A DNA stretch of 64,000 nt from Xanthocytophaga flava (GTDB lineage Bacteria; Bacteroidota; Bacteroidia; Cytophagales; 172606-1), in assembly GCF_030068545.1 (NCBI RefSeq), contig NZ_JASJOR010000014.1, positions 172,810-236,809 of the forward strand, read 5' to 3'. A program made the position numbers and the translations under genes. Below the pieces are notes generated by a model. It ran no database searches and was not told where the DNA came from. It saw only the letters and a program-made list of their open reading frames with translations. This document shows positions 35,094 through 43,703 of this stretch, one piece after another; the first letter of the stretch is position 1; every line of letters starts with the position of its first letter.

Positions 35094-36674
35094 ATGAAAC
35101 CAGGTAAGGGAGGAGCTCCAGACAGCAAAACAGAATTTGCACATAATCACCCTATAATAAAGCAGTTGTTTGACTTATTGGAAAAGAAACTTTTCCAACC
35201 TAATAACCTTACAACAAATTCACAGAAAGCAGACTTCATTCATAGGGTAAGCCAACAACATGCCAGTGTTGCTGAAAAGGAATATGAGCCTCTGAACTCC
35301 CGTCAAATCCGGGAGAGATTCATCATAAAATACCAAAACAGGAAACCTGTCAGTTTGACGCAAAATTATTGGGAGAAATTACGGTTAGCCATCAGTTTTT
35401 ACAATACGCAGCAAACCAATCAAGCGCAAAAACTAAGCGATCTGGAACTGAGCTTCCTGAATATAACCTTTAAAAACAGTTTTGATAAAATAAAGCCTAA
35501 TCAGCCTAAGACGATACAATTTAAACCTTCGCACTTACCTAATTGGTTTAATAGTGGTTCATGTCCCCAGTATTTGGAAAACTCAGAATGGTATATTTTT
35601 GAACGTATTGGTAAGAAGCTATTGAAAAATGAAAAGTGGGGTATTGCCGTCGGTAGTATTTCTTTTAAGAAGAACAAAGATCTACCCTATTTGGAAGTTA
35701 CAATGACAACAATGCTGGAAAATAGGGATAGAATTTTTAAAGGAATTGCTTCCAAAGACACTCAAAATGATTACCTGTATCTAGATTTAGTTTTTGAGGA
35801 TGATTCCAAAAAGCGATCCAACATAATTTTAAGACTTGCTGAAGAGGAAATAAGCAAGCAAACGATTCTGATAGGTCACTATAGTTATCATTCTAAGCTC
35901 TACCGACACTTATTAAGTAAAACTGTCATATTATTAAAAAAAGACTCTATAAAAGATATAATACTAAAGATTGAGTCTTACTATGAAGGTGACCCGTATT
36001 TTGAAAAAATCCCGATACAAATAGCCAAATTCTTATACTTCAGAGAAAGAAATCGTATGAGTATGCCTAAAGAGCAAATAAGTAGCTTAGAGGAATTAAA
36101 TAATTATTTGGTTGAACATCGTCGCCAAAAAATAGATCGAATATTGAATCACTTCACTGGTAAATATTATGTATACTTTCAGCGTGATGGATATATCGAA
36201 GAGGATAGTCTTTTTATTGACGATGATAAATATGCAGATTTGATTTATGCTACTTTCGAACATTCACCAGACATAGATAAAAAGAATACAAAAAGATGGA
36301 AAGGTCAGGTATTTTTAAATGAGCCCAAACAAGGTATAATTTTAGAGTTATCAAATGAAAAAAGTTCTGAAACAAATGAAGAATATGAAGACCCTATTTT
36401 GTTAACCTTTAATATTCCAGATGAACTAATCGCCTTTGAAGCTAGCGAATGTTTTCCTGGAATTATATCTGGGCTATCAGATAAGAGTGGACCGATTGCC
36501 TATTTATGTTTAGTAGTTAAGCAAAAATCAATAATGGATGTTGGATCTGTGAAAGAGAAAAGAATAAAAATAGTAACCCCCTTTTTTAGTGCTGCATTAA
36601 AATCTTACATTCGTCCAACTGCTAATACTTTTAAGTTAAACCAGTTAGGTGAACAGAAACAAAAGAGTGAATAA
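35094..36674 (+). CDS. Unknown protein with two related beta-rich domains
   Basis: 526 residues, no signal or membrane segment. The N-terminus (about 60-120) is helical and basic (NSRQIRERFIIKYQNR..SLTQNYWEKLRLAISFYN) and could bind DNA. Two beta-rich domains follow, at about 175-290 (WYIFERIGKKLL..., LEVTMTTMLEN, LYLDLVFED, ILIGHYSYHS) and about 350-505 (YYVYFQRDGYIEEDSL, GQVFLNEPKQGIILEL, FPGIISGLSD). They share an order of short strands that suggests a duplication. I do not recognise the family. It is divergent from the vWA-VirD4 unit across an iteron-like region and is a candidate regulator or initiator of that module. Confidence 0.6.
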   Translation: MKPGKGGAPDSKTEFAHNHPIIKQLFDLLEKKLFQPNNLTTNSQKADFIHRVSQQHASVAEKEYEPLNSRQIRERFIIKYQNRKPVSLTQNYWEKLRLAISFYNTQQTNQAQKLSDLELSFLNITFKNSFDKIKPNQPKTIQFKPSHLPNWFNSGSCPQYLENSEWYIFERIGKKLLKNEKWGIAVGSISFKKNKDLPYLEVTMTTMLENRDRIFKGIASKDTQNDYLYLDLVFEDDSKKRSNIILRLAEEEISKQTILIGHYSYHSKLYRHLLSKTVILLKKDSIKDIILKIESYYEGDPYFEKIPIQIAKFLYFRERNRMSMPKEQISSLEELNNYLVEHRRQKIDRILNHFTGKYYVYFQRDGYIEEDSLFIDDDKYADLIYATFEHSPDIDKKNTKRWKGQVFLNEPKQGIILELSNEKSSETNEEYEDPILLTFNIPDELIAFEASECFPGIISGLSDKSGPIAYLCLVVKQKSIMDVGSVKEKRIKIVTPFFSAALKSYIRPTANTFKLNQLGEQKQKSE

Positions 36675-36744
36675 AGAAACTGCTATATACCCAACCAGGA
36701 TTGTATTAGAATGGTATGTATTGAAAAGTTTTCTTCCAAAGAAG

Positions 36745-36964
36745 AATAAAGGCGGCATTTCTGGAAAGCCGGTCAAGTTTGGCAATGATCAATGTGGCCG
36801 ACTTATTATTTGCGTATTCAATTGCTTCTTTAAGCTTTGGGCGGTCATTGTTTTTTCTAGATTCTACCTCGATAAAATCTTTTAGAATCAGGGAAGCGTC
36901 TTTGGCAAACTTTTCAACATAACTGCGTTATGCATCCAAGTCGAGTCCACTCTGTCCCTGCTTT
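36745..36964 (-). pseudogene. Serine recombinase fragment, related to copy B
   Basis: The minus strand reads KQGQSGLDLDA-stop-RSYVEKFAKDASLILKDFIEV, then NNKSATLIIAKLDRLSRNAAF, nearly identical to residues 14-92 of recombinase B. A stop replaces one Gln codon and both ends are missing. It directly replaces the C-terminal end of the Tn3 transposase next to it. Confidence 0.9.
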
Positions 36965-37861
36965 TTCTTCCCTTTGTGCCGCATTCAACGTAGTTTGAAC
37001 CGCTTGCAGTAGGTTTTCAATCAGTATATCCCCCAACCGGTAATACTGATAACTGATAAAGCAGATCAGCATTAAATATTTTCGATTGGCTTGCCCTGAT
37101 ACTTGAAATACCTTGGAGCGGATTACGAACCGGGCATAATACTGTATCATTTCATCACTCAATTGCAGTTTCTCAACCACCAGCTGCAAAGAATGGAATA
37201 GTTCACCCAGTTGAAGGAAGTGATCAACATTGGTGCGAATAGCGGTGGGTTTCATCAACTCCAGATTCCGCTTGAGCAGGGTTAGACGATAGGGTTTATG
37301 TGACGATCCTTCGGTTGTACCTTCTATTTCCAGTAACTGATCGAGTTTATTTCGCTCCTGTTCAGTTAAATAAAGATCCATCATATCAGTCAGCTCTGCA
37401 TCTACTCGTTTAAAGGCTTCTGTTAACAATAAAGCCAAGGTAGCATAGGCTGGTACTTCAATGCGGTGGGTGCGGATATAATCAGCTATAGATCGGAAGA
37501 CCGCTAGTGGATTCATTTGCCATTTGACAAAAGCAACCGCCTGATTAAGTATGGCCGTCTGCTCGCTTCGGAATGACTTGACCCTGAATCCATCCAGGAT
37601 GAGTTTACGGTGTTGGCTTACCGTAGCTGGAGCATAGCGGGAAAGAGAGGCATCATTTACCAACCACCGCTTTTTCAGGTAGTCCACATCAGCAGCTTGA
37701 AAAACATTCACCTCGAAGAAACGCCCACTCACCCGGAAATAACCGGCTTGGAGCAGAAAGCTCAACTGGTTATTAAGGGGTTTTTGGACTAAAAAAGCTG
37801 GAGTTATAGGGTAGGGGAGTCGTACGCAGAAGGAATCTGACACTCTATCAACAGCAAACAT
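36914..37861 (-). pseudogene. Tn3-family transposase, N-terminal part (DUF4158 region)
   Basis: 315 codons of a protein that is normally about 980. The start reads RLPYPITPAFLVQKPLNNQLSFLLQAGYFRVSGRFFEV, the DUF4158 domain of Tn3 transposases, and it continues with RYAPATVSQHRKLILDGFRV. After about residue 296 (TLNAAQRE) the frame runs into the recombinase fragment at 36964, so the last 19 residues are foreign and the catalytic DDE domain is gone. Part of its 5' region is repeated at 40548-40690. Confidence 0.82.
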
Positions 37862-37879
37862 GCTAGCAAAATGGATAAA

Positions 37880-37899
37880 AATACCTCATTTGAGGTATT
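37880..37899. repeat. 20-bp palindrome upstream of Tn3 transposase (copy 1)
   Basis: AATACCTCA-TT-TGAGGTATT lies 19 bp before the start of the Tn3 transposase. The same palindrome with AA in the centre is at 40663-40682. It may be an operator or part of the element's recombination site. Confidence 0.75.
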
Positions 37900-38140
37900 G
37901 ACTAATAGGTGAACTAATCTTTGATTTGCTTTTAGTTATAATCTGTGAAATTGAAAAGCCTATCAAAGGTATTCGTTGTATGTAACACAATTTCGACTTT
38001 TAGTAACATTCAAAAATGTGCATTTCTTTTATTATAGCTTCTATTTTTCAAGTTTTAGCACACGTTGACAGAAAACATGTACCTATTTACGATTTATAGT
38101 TAGTATTTGGATGTGATAATATATAGCTACCTTACAATTA

Positions 38141-39433
38141 ATGATCGATATAACAGTTTTCGACAAAGCAGTTTGGCTATTTCTTCTAAAAGCAAAAGAG
38201 AAGCAACACCTCAAGCAGACTCAACACAAATTGCCTCGCATCCGTTTTTGTGCAGCGCATATATGTAGATGCAGTTATCAATTTTATATAGTTATTTTTC
38301 TTTTTTTTGTGCAAAATCAAATTGCTTTTGCACAAAAAAAAGAGATAAAAAAATCTAAAACACAAGCAGATATTTTCTGGAAAGAGAAAAATATTGCTGT
38401 TTGCTGGGAAAACCCGGAAGAAAAAAATACAACAGAGCGAGAATGGGTTAAGGATGCAATTATAAATTCGTGGCAAAGAGAATCACGATTAGTTTTTACT
38501 GACTGGTGTAGCTGTAATGAAATCAAATCTAATTCCAAGCAGATATTGCGAATAAGAATTGCTGATGATACCTCAGGTGCTAAAGTAAAAGCTCTTGGAG
38601 TAAAGTTGAACAAAATAAAAAATGGCATGACATTAAATTTCACTTTTAAAAAGTGGGGTAAATCACTAGTTCCAGAAGTAGTTCCAAACAGAAAGACAGC
38701 AATTCAATCCATTGCTGTTCATGAATTTGGTCATGCAATTGGCTTTTCACATCAACAAATAAGAGACAGTTGCTATTTATGCAACACCCCGAATGAAGAA
38801 CTAAAAAAAGAGATGGCATTAGAATCAATGCATAGCACTAACGATATAGCATTATGGTTTACTCCTTGTGACCCTTATTCTGTAATGAATTACTGTAACA
38901 ATGACTACTTTAACTTTGGAATATTAAGCAGCTATGATATTAATTCTGTTAGGACATTATATGGAATGCCTCCTAATGTTGAAATAAGTAAAGGCATTGG
39001 TATTTCATACACTGCAAAACCTTTAAAAGATTTATCTAAGCCTATTACACTTAAAATAAATCAACAACGTCAGGATGACAGAAGAGATTATAAGGTAATC
39101 AAGAGGCATTGGCATATTGTGAATCTTTACATCACAGGAAAGGAAGCCGACCTTAATAATATTGATAAAGTTGAATACAACTTAGACCCTTCATTTGCAA
39201 ATAATAAAGTTGATATTCAAAAAAAAGAAACGAGTTTTCAATATACATTTTATGCTTGGGGAAATTTTAAAGTTAAAGCAATTATCTATTTGAAGAATGG
39301 CTCAAAATTTATTCTGGAAATGGACTTAGACAAGATACCGCCCATTGAGATAGAAATAAAAAAATATTCTAAAAAAGGGGGGGGGTGGAATTGGATTCCA
39401 CAGCGAAGAAGTTCAAGAGGAAAAGGCGGATAA
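38141..39433 (+). CDS. Metzincin-type zinc protease fused to a prokaryotic YEATS domain
   Basis: 430 residues. A hydrophobic signal (about 50-65, FYIVIFLFFVQNQIAFAQ) precedes the protease. The zinc site HEFGHAIGFSH fits HExxHxxGxxH with His194, Glu195, His198 and His204, and SVMNYCNND fits a Met-turn. The C-terminal part (about 320-415) has HWHIVNLYITGKEADLNNI, VEYNLDPSF and YAWGNFKVKAIIYLKNGS, the pYEATS pattern (W-V-Y...I-VEY-L-P-F...WG-F-V-A-I). The long tail before the signal (residues 1-49) looks unnatural, so the true start is uncertain or the 5' end is rearranged. It is followed 39 bp later by a lipoprotein gene. Confidence 0.75.
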   Translation: MIDITVFDKAVWLFLLKAKEKQHLKQTQHKLPRIRFCAAHICRCSYQFYIVIFLFFVQNQIAFAQKKEIKKSKTQADIFWKEKNIAVCWENPEEKNTTEREWVKDAIINSWQRESRLVFTDWCSCNEIKSNSKQILRIRIADDTSGAKVKALGVKLNKIKNGMTLNFTFKKWGKSLVPEVVPNRKTAIQSIAVHEFGHAIGFSHQQIRDSCYLCNTPNEELKKEMALESMHSTNDIALWFTPCDPYSVMNYCNNDYFNFGILSSYDINSVRTLYGMPPNVEISKGIGISYTAKPLKDLSKPITLKINQQRQDDRRDYKVIKRHWHIVNLYITGKEADLNNIDKVEYNLDPSFANNKVDIQKKETSFQYTFYAWGNFKVKAIIYLKNGSKFILEMDLDKIPPIEIEIKKYSKKGGGWNWIPQRRSSRGKGG

Positions 39434-39472
39434 ACTTACAACGAACAGTTCACCAAATTAAACCAAGAAAAA

Positions 39473-40330
39473 ATGAAAATCAAACACGTTCTTTTTCCAT
39501 TATTAGTAACTTTTTGTTTACTAATAATGGGTTGTCCAGGTCCTAAAAAAGACGATTTAAATTTTAAAGAAGTGACTTTAGCTGAAATAGATACGACAGA
39601 AGTCACAGATACAAGTTTATTAGCAGCCAAAAATGTTAGCGGTTACGCCGCTAAATACTGGGGCAGAGTTATGAAACATTGCATGCAATCGCTTCTGCTG
39701 AAAAAAAAGGACGCTGATTATCTTGGTCCAAGTAATACGTTAGGCCTCGGAACAATTACTGATGAAAATTTAGATATTACTTACCGTCTTGTAGATGGAA
39801 ATACCTTTTCTGATGCAGAACTTAATAAAATCATTAAGCTTGGGGCATCAACTTTATGTCAATTTGAAATAAGCAGTGACATAGACATTGAAGCAATAAT
39901 GAACACGAAACTCAGTATTAAGAGTGACGATGATTTATCATTAGGGTTAGGTACAGCAATAAAAAACAGGAGAAAAGTTAATTTTAATGTTGAGAGTTGG
40001 CAAAAAGACGAATTAATTGCAGGCGAACTTAGGGACGCATTAGCTGACGAATCTAATCCAAAGAAAAAGGCATTCAAAGAAGACCTGCTGAAAGAAGGAA
40101 GAATTATTATGACCAGACTTATAAGAGTAAAAGGCTTTTCGGCAGATATTGAATTAAAAAATGATATTCCTGCTGAACTAAAAGCAAAATTGAGTTCGGA
40201 AGTAATTGCAAATTTGGGAAATGCAGATGCCACAGTTAAGGTTAGTGTGGTTAATAACAAAACTATTCGGTTAAAATCAACTGACGATTTTTTTATTTAT
40301 GGAAAATTTGTAAAAGCAGAAAAACTATAA
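39473..40330 (+). CDS. Lipoprotein of unknown function next to the metzincin-pYEATS protease
   Basis: 285 residues. A lipobox ends LLIMGC (Cys21). After a short acidic linker, the body alternates helices and strands and includes KNVSGYAAKYWGRVMKHCMQ and LKIKSDDDLSLGLGTAIKNR-like charged repeats. No family is recognised. The gap to the protease is 39 bp and both are on the plus strand, so they are likely co-expressed. A role as partner, substrate or inhibitor of the protease is possible but is inference. Confidence 0.65.
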   Translation: MKIKHVLFPLLVTFCLLIMGCPGPKKDDLNFKEVTLAEIDTTEVTDTSLLAAKNVSGYAAKYWGRVMKHCMQSLLLKKKDADYLGPSNTLGLGTITDENLDITYRLVDGNTFSDAELNKIIKLGASTLCQFEISSDIDIEAIMNTKLSIKSDDDLSLGLGTAIKNRRKVNFNVESWQKDELIAGELRDALADESNPKKKAFKEDLLKEGRIIMTRLIRVKGFSADIELKNDIPAELKAKLSSEVIANLGNADATVKVSVVNNKTIRLKSTDDFFIYGKFVKAEKL

Positions 40331-40547
40331 GTTTCTAATTTAGGTCTTTGTAAGAATTGAGAGGAACTCAAATAACTCTGAGCAACAACATCAACTACAA
40401 CAATCATAATTCTTAGTCAATTAACCCTGAAACTGAAAATCCGAGTGGCATAAATATCAAATTTGAAAACAATAAAAGGGAGGTTTTTAGTCTGTCAATT
40501 ATTTAGGAAGTATCTTAAGAATATATGGGTTGGTTGGACTGAAAAGA

Positions 40548-40690
40548 AGGGAGTTAAAGGGTAGGGGAGTAGTTTACAGAAGTTGCTATACCAAAAACCA
40601 GCTCGTTCGGTTACTTAACCTGTTAGATATCTACTTGAAAGTCTACGAGCAAAATGGATAAAAATACCTCAAATGAGGTATTGACTAATC
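40548..40690. repeat. Second copy of the Tn3 transposase 5' region
   Basis: GTTAAAGGGTAGGGGAGTAG (about 40551), AGCAAAATGGATAAAAATAC (40649 on) and the palindrome at 40663-40682 match 37799-37915 in the same order, with an unrelated stretch between them. Only the start of a Tn3 transposase remains. The two copies flank the protease and lipoprotein genes. Confidence 0.7.
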
Positions 40691-40799
40691 GGCTTTCGAT
40701 GGAAATTTGTTTTCTTATATTTTGGCCACAAAAGAATGCAATATATATCTATTTAAAATCGCCGGCAAGTGTAAAGTGATGCTATAATGAGAAAAATAA

Positions 40800-41680
40800 T
40801 TCTTGATACACATATTCTACTTCGACAACCAAGAGTATTAGGACTTGAAGAGGAGGAAGGTTTAAACCTTCGTAGTAAACGCCCATCTGAGCCGAGGTGC
40901 TACGTAATCGGTCAGCCAACCATCGGCTGGAAAGAGTTGTGCCGCTAAGAAAAAATCAGGCCTGGAGTATGGATAGTGAATCTGATACGATTCACGTCTC
41001 TGACCAACTCTTTGATGGCCGTAAATTCAGGACTCTGACAGTGAACCTGCTACGTGCCTGGCATCGGCTTGATAATTATTCTCGTAAATGCTTAGGCATC
41101 TTAGTAGGTCAATCAATCAAGGGAGAAGCATCTCCGTGAAGCCGTAGTAGAATTTATGGAGCGGTTGAAAAAAGAAGAAGGGGTAAATCCAACCCGTATT
41201 CAGGTAGATAATAGGTGGAGCGTATATGCTCCTTTGAATTTATTTCCAAAGCGATGGACAAATGGGCAACGGATCGTATCAGATCCTTTGACAATGGGGT
41301 AATACTCGATTTTTCCCGTCCAGGCAAGCCAACGGATAATGCTATAGGATCAGAGATGATCCATTGAGTCGTTTATCAGAGCTGAGACGGTGGAAGTTTT
41401 CGAGATGAGTGTTTAAATACTAACTGAAGGCAGATCTGATGAGGTTTTTATCTTTGTCCGACGCAGCTGATAAAATCGTATAGGAGCCAAGAAGCTTGGC
41501 GGCTGGAATACGGAGCATGCGATGTCATCCAGTTCCGGCCTCATAGTTCACTATCTGAGCTGAGACGCTGGACTTACACCCTGTCAGATGGAAATGGCTC
41601 CTGCATGATTCAATCTCAAGTGTTCAATACCGCCGATTTTTCCACTTCTACCCGGTCCTAATTTTGGGAGGACGTCAGCG
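40800..41680 (+). pseudogene. IS3-family transposase remnant
   Basis: Broken pieces on the plus strand read VPLRKNQAWSMD, SDQLFDGRKFRTLTV, DNYSRKCLGILVGQSIKGE, LREAVVEFMERLKKEEGVNP, DFSRPGKPTDNA and RPHSSLSELRR, in the order of an IS3 orfB DDE domain. Insertions and frameshifts separate them. The right end TCCTAATTTTGGGAGGACGTC (about 41657) looks like an IS3 terminus. It shares the same internal insert with the minus-strand remnant at 25513-25990. Confidence 0.8.
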
Positions 41681-41828
41681 GGCCATGAACAGTGGAAAAT
41701 TGCCGGAAGAAAATCCAGCCCTAGAATTTCCCACAATTCACAGCCTTGATAGTAGTAATTGAAAAAATAATTAATTCAAATTTTCTATCTCAAACCTGTT
41801 TGAAAACCCAAGGCCGCTAACCAAAATA

Positions 41829-42188
41829 TTGGGCGGAATACTAGCCAGTACAAATACAATTGTAAGAAAATCTACACTAGAAGCGCATTTAAAGAATCTG
41901 ACAGGTTCGAAGGGTATTGATATGGGATGTGCCGTGGATAATGGTGCTTTTTTTATTGATTATCAAGGTGAGGAAGATGAGCAAATTGCGGATTACATTG
42001 AGCGGATCTGCCACTATTATAATTCAAGGTCTGTAAATGCCATAGAATTTAGTAAACCTGATGTTTCACTTGTATCTTTTTTCTTTCAATTACTAAGATA
42101 TCTGCAACAGAGCATAGGGACCGTTGCTTCTATAGATTTGGGCGAATATTCCCAAGCGATCGAATTTGAAATAGACAAGGAGCTCTAA
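41829..42188 (+). CDS. Small hypothetical protein, immunity-like
   Basis: 119 residues, acidic, no signal peptide. It contains KNLTGSKGIDMGCAVDNGAFF, EEDEQIADYIERICHYY and a hydrophobic FFFQLLRYLQQSI. No family is recognised. Size, acidity and position among cargo genes resemble small immunity proteins, but no toxin is next to it. The start is uncertain: the frame begins soon after the IS3 end. Confidence 0.45.
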   Translation: MGGILASTNTIVRKSTLEAHLKNLTGSKGIDMGCAVDNGAFFIDYQGEEDEQIADYIERICHYYNSRSVNAIEFSKPDVSLVSFFFQLLRYLQQSIGTVASIDLGEYSQAIEFEIDKEL

Positions 42189-42440
42189 TTGATAATTTAG
42201 GAGTTTTCGTTACAAACGTAAGTTCGAATGTTTTCGCTTGCGTTTTTCCTTTATAATTTGTTCGATAAATTGCCATTGGGCATCACTCTGGAAAATGAGC
42301 TTGCATGTCTATTGAGTTTGGTCGCTGCAACCAATACCCTTTATCAAAATTTAGACATACTCTTAACCAAAATTTGCCTCAGTGTAGTTTAAATATAAAA
42401 ACTTAAAACTTATATCTATTTACGAGTTAATACCAATTTT
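42189..42440. other. Intergenic region, no gene seen
   Basis: 252 bp between two plus-strand cargo genes. It contains scattered GTTTTCGCTTGCG-like sequence and no clear promoter or hairpin. Confidence 0.35.
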
Positions 42441-43271
42441 ATGATGACATACGAACAACGAATTACATTATTTATTGATATTTTGGGGTTTAGAAATATT
42501 GTAACCCAAACTGAAACAGATGAAGTTTATACGGACAAAATATTTTCCGTATTGGACTCTATGAAAAGTGAAATTTTAAGCAATGAACTTTTTGCCGAGA
42601 TAAACATTACTGAAGTCAATAAAGAAGAGCTTGAAAGAATAAAAGAGTTGCAAGTTCGACTTTCACACGAACTAAAAAATGAATCTTCAATAAGAATAAC
42701 ACACTTTTCAGATAGTATTGTAATGTCAATTGGCCTAGATAGTAATATGTATGTCATGTCACTAATAGAGTATGTCTGTCGTTTATCATACAGACTTTGG
42801 CGAGACTTTAAAATATTAATTCGAGGAGGAGTTTCTGTAGACAAATTAATCCATAAAGAAAATGGTGCATTATTTGGCCCTGCTATGGTCAAGGCATATG
42901 ATTATGAGACAAATTTAGCAGAATATCCAAGAGTTGTGTTTGACGACTTATCATATAACATATTCCGAAAAAGTTCATTGTATGGAGCTATGGAGAAAAT
43001 GATAAAACCTTTTTCCAGTAAAAGAGAAAACGCAGGAAAAATCATAGAAATAAAAAATGGGTTTGAAATTAACTTGGGTACATCTATTCTTCATTTATTA
43101 ACAAGTCATTTTACATTTCATCCTGATAAAAGAAAAGAAGTGCTTGAAGTATTAAAAAATTTACATACAGATTTGAATGAAATTTATGATACAATAAAAT
43201 CCGAAAAAGTAAAAAGTAAATACAAATATCTTATTGACGAAATTAATAGGATTGAATATCCAAAAATATAA
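42441..43271 (+). CDS. Class III nucleotidyl-cyclase-like protein (DILGF type)
   Basis: 276 residues, soluble. FIDILGF with Asp13 and ITHFSDSIVMSI with Asp91 match the two metal-binding aspartates of class III cyclases (first FxDxxGF, second GDxxxxxF). IRGGVSVDKLIH, GALFGPAMVKAYDYE and AEYPRVVFDD are constant features of this bacterial family, which is usually annotated as hypothetical. The helical C-terminus (about 190-276) has no known domain. Cyclases of this fold act in anti-phage Pycsar signalling. No adjacent cyclic-nucleotide-binding effector is visible, so that link is only a hypothesis. Confidence 0.6.
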   Translation: MMTYEQRITLFIDILGFRNIVTQTETDEVYTDKIFSVLDSMKSEILSNELFAEINITEVNKEELERIKELQVRLSHELKNESSIRITHFSDSIVMSIGLDSNMYVMSLIEYVCRLSYRLWRDFKILIRGGVSVDKLIHKENGALFGPAMVKAYDYETNLAEYPRVVFDDLSYNIFRKSSLYGAMEKMIKPFSSKRENAGKIIEIKNGFEINLGTSILHLLTSHFTFHPDKRKEVLEVLKNLHTDLNEIYDTIKSEKVKSKYKYLIDEINRIEYPKI

Positions 43272-43385
43272 AAAACTAGGGCTAAGTGGTTTGGTTAAAG
43301 TGGCGGTTCAGAGCTCTGTGGCCTCGTTTGTGGTGAAAATCGTCTCCTTCGCCAAGCCGCAAAACGTTAGCCGCGTTTTTTTAGT
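43272..43385. other. attC-like or hairpin region after the cyclase-like gene
   Basis: GGGCTAAGTGGTTTGG near 43280 and GCCAAGCCGCAAAACGTTAGCC near 43355 can pair at their ends (GGCTAA with TTAGCC), and more pairing appears with G-T matches. The layout (gene stop, short gap, imperfect stem ending in a GTTAGCC core) recalls integron attC sites, but the core deviates from GTTRRRY and no integrase is present. Confidence 0.25.
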
Positions 43386-43417
43386 TTTATTTTTCATAAC
43401 ACTTAAATCATTTGTTT

Positions 43418-43615
43418 ATGTCACTAGAATTGGATTATTCATCTGAATTGCAAAGCCCAGAAATTTCTTACTTTATTTTTGATGAAAATGTAGCGACCTT
43501 TCAAGGTCTAAAGCCAACTTCAACTGGTTGTTCTTACGTAACTAAAATAGTTGCAGGGGATAGTACGATAGAATTTGCATTCGACTTTAAATGCGTTCAA
43601 AGCGTTGGTAATTGA
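43418..43615 (+). CDS. Small hypothetical protein
   Basis: 65 residues from ATG 43418 (a Met two codons earlier is also possible). It reads LQSPEISYFIFDENVATFQGL and ends FAFDFKCVQSVGN. No family is recognised. It is short and could be a truncated gene. It follows the attC-like region and has plausible codon use. Confidence 0.35.
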   Translation: MSLELDYSSELQSPEISYFIFDENVATFQGLKPTSTGCSYVTKIVAGDSTIEFAFDFKCVQSVGN

Positions 43616-43703
43616 ACATGTAAGGAAAAAGCGAACAAAAAGATAAGTTCAACGTATGCGCCCGACCAAGTACATTGCCAATACGATGTTGTGTGTTCTC
43701 CTT

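Noticed and set aside
36649..36885. Plus-strand frame of 78 codons
   Set aside because: It is the opposite-strand shadow of the recombinase fragment at 36745-36964.
43234..43446. Plus-strand frame of 70 codons overlapping the end of the cyclase-like gene
   Set aside because: It overlaps the real gene in another frame and runs through the stem-like non-coding region.
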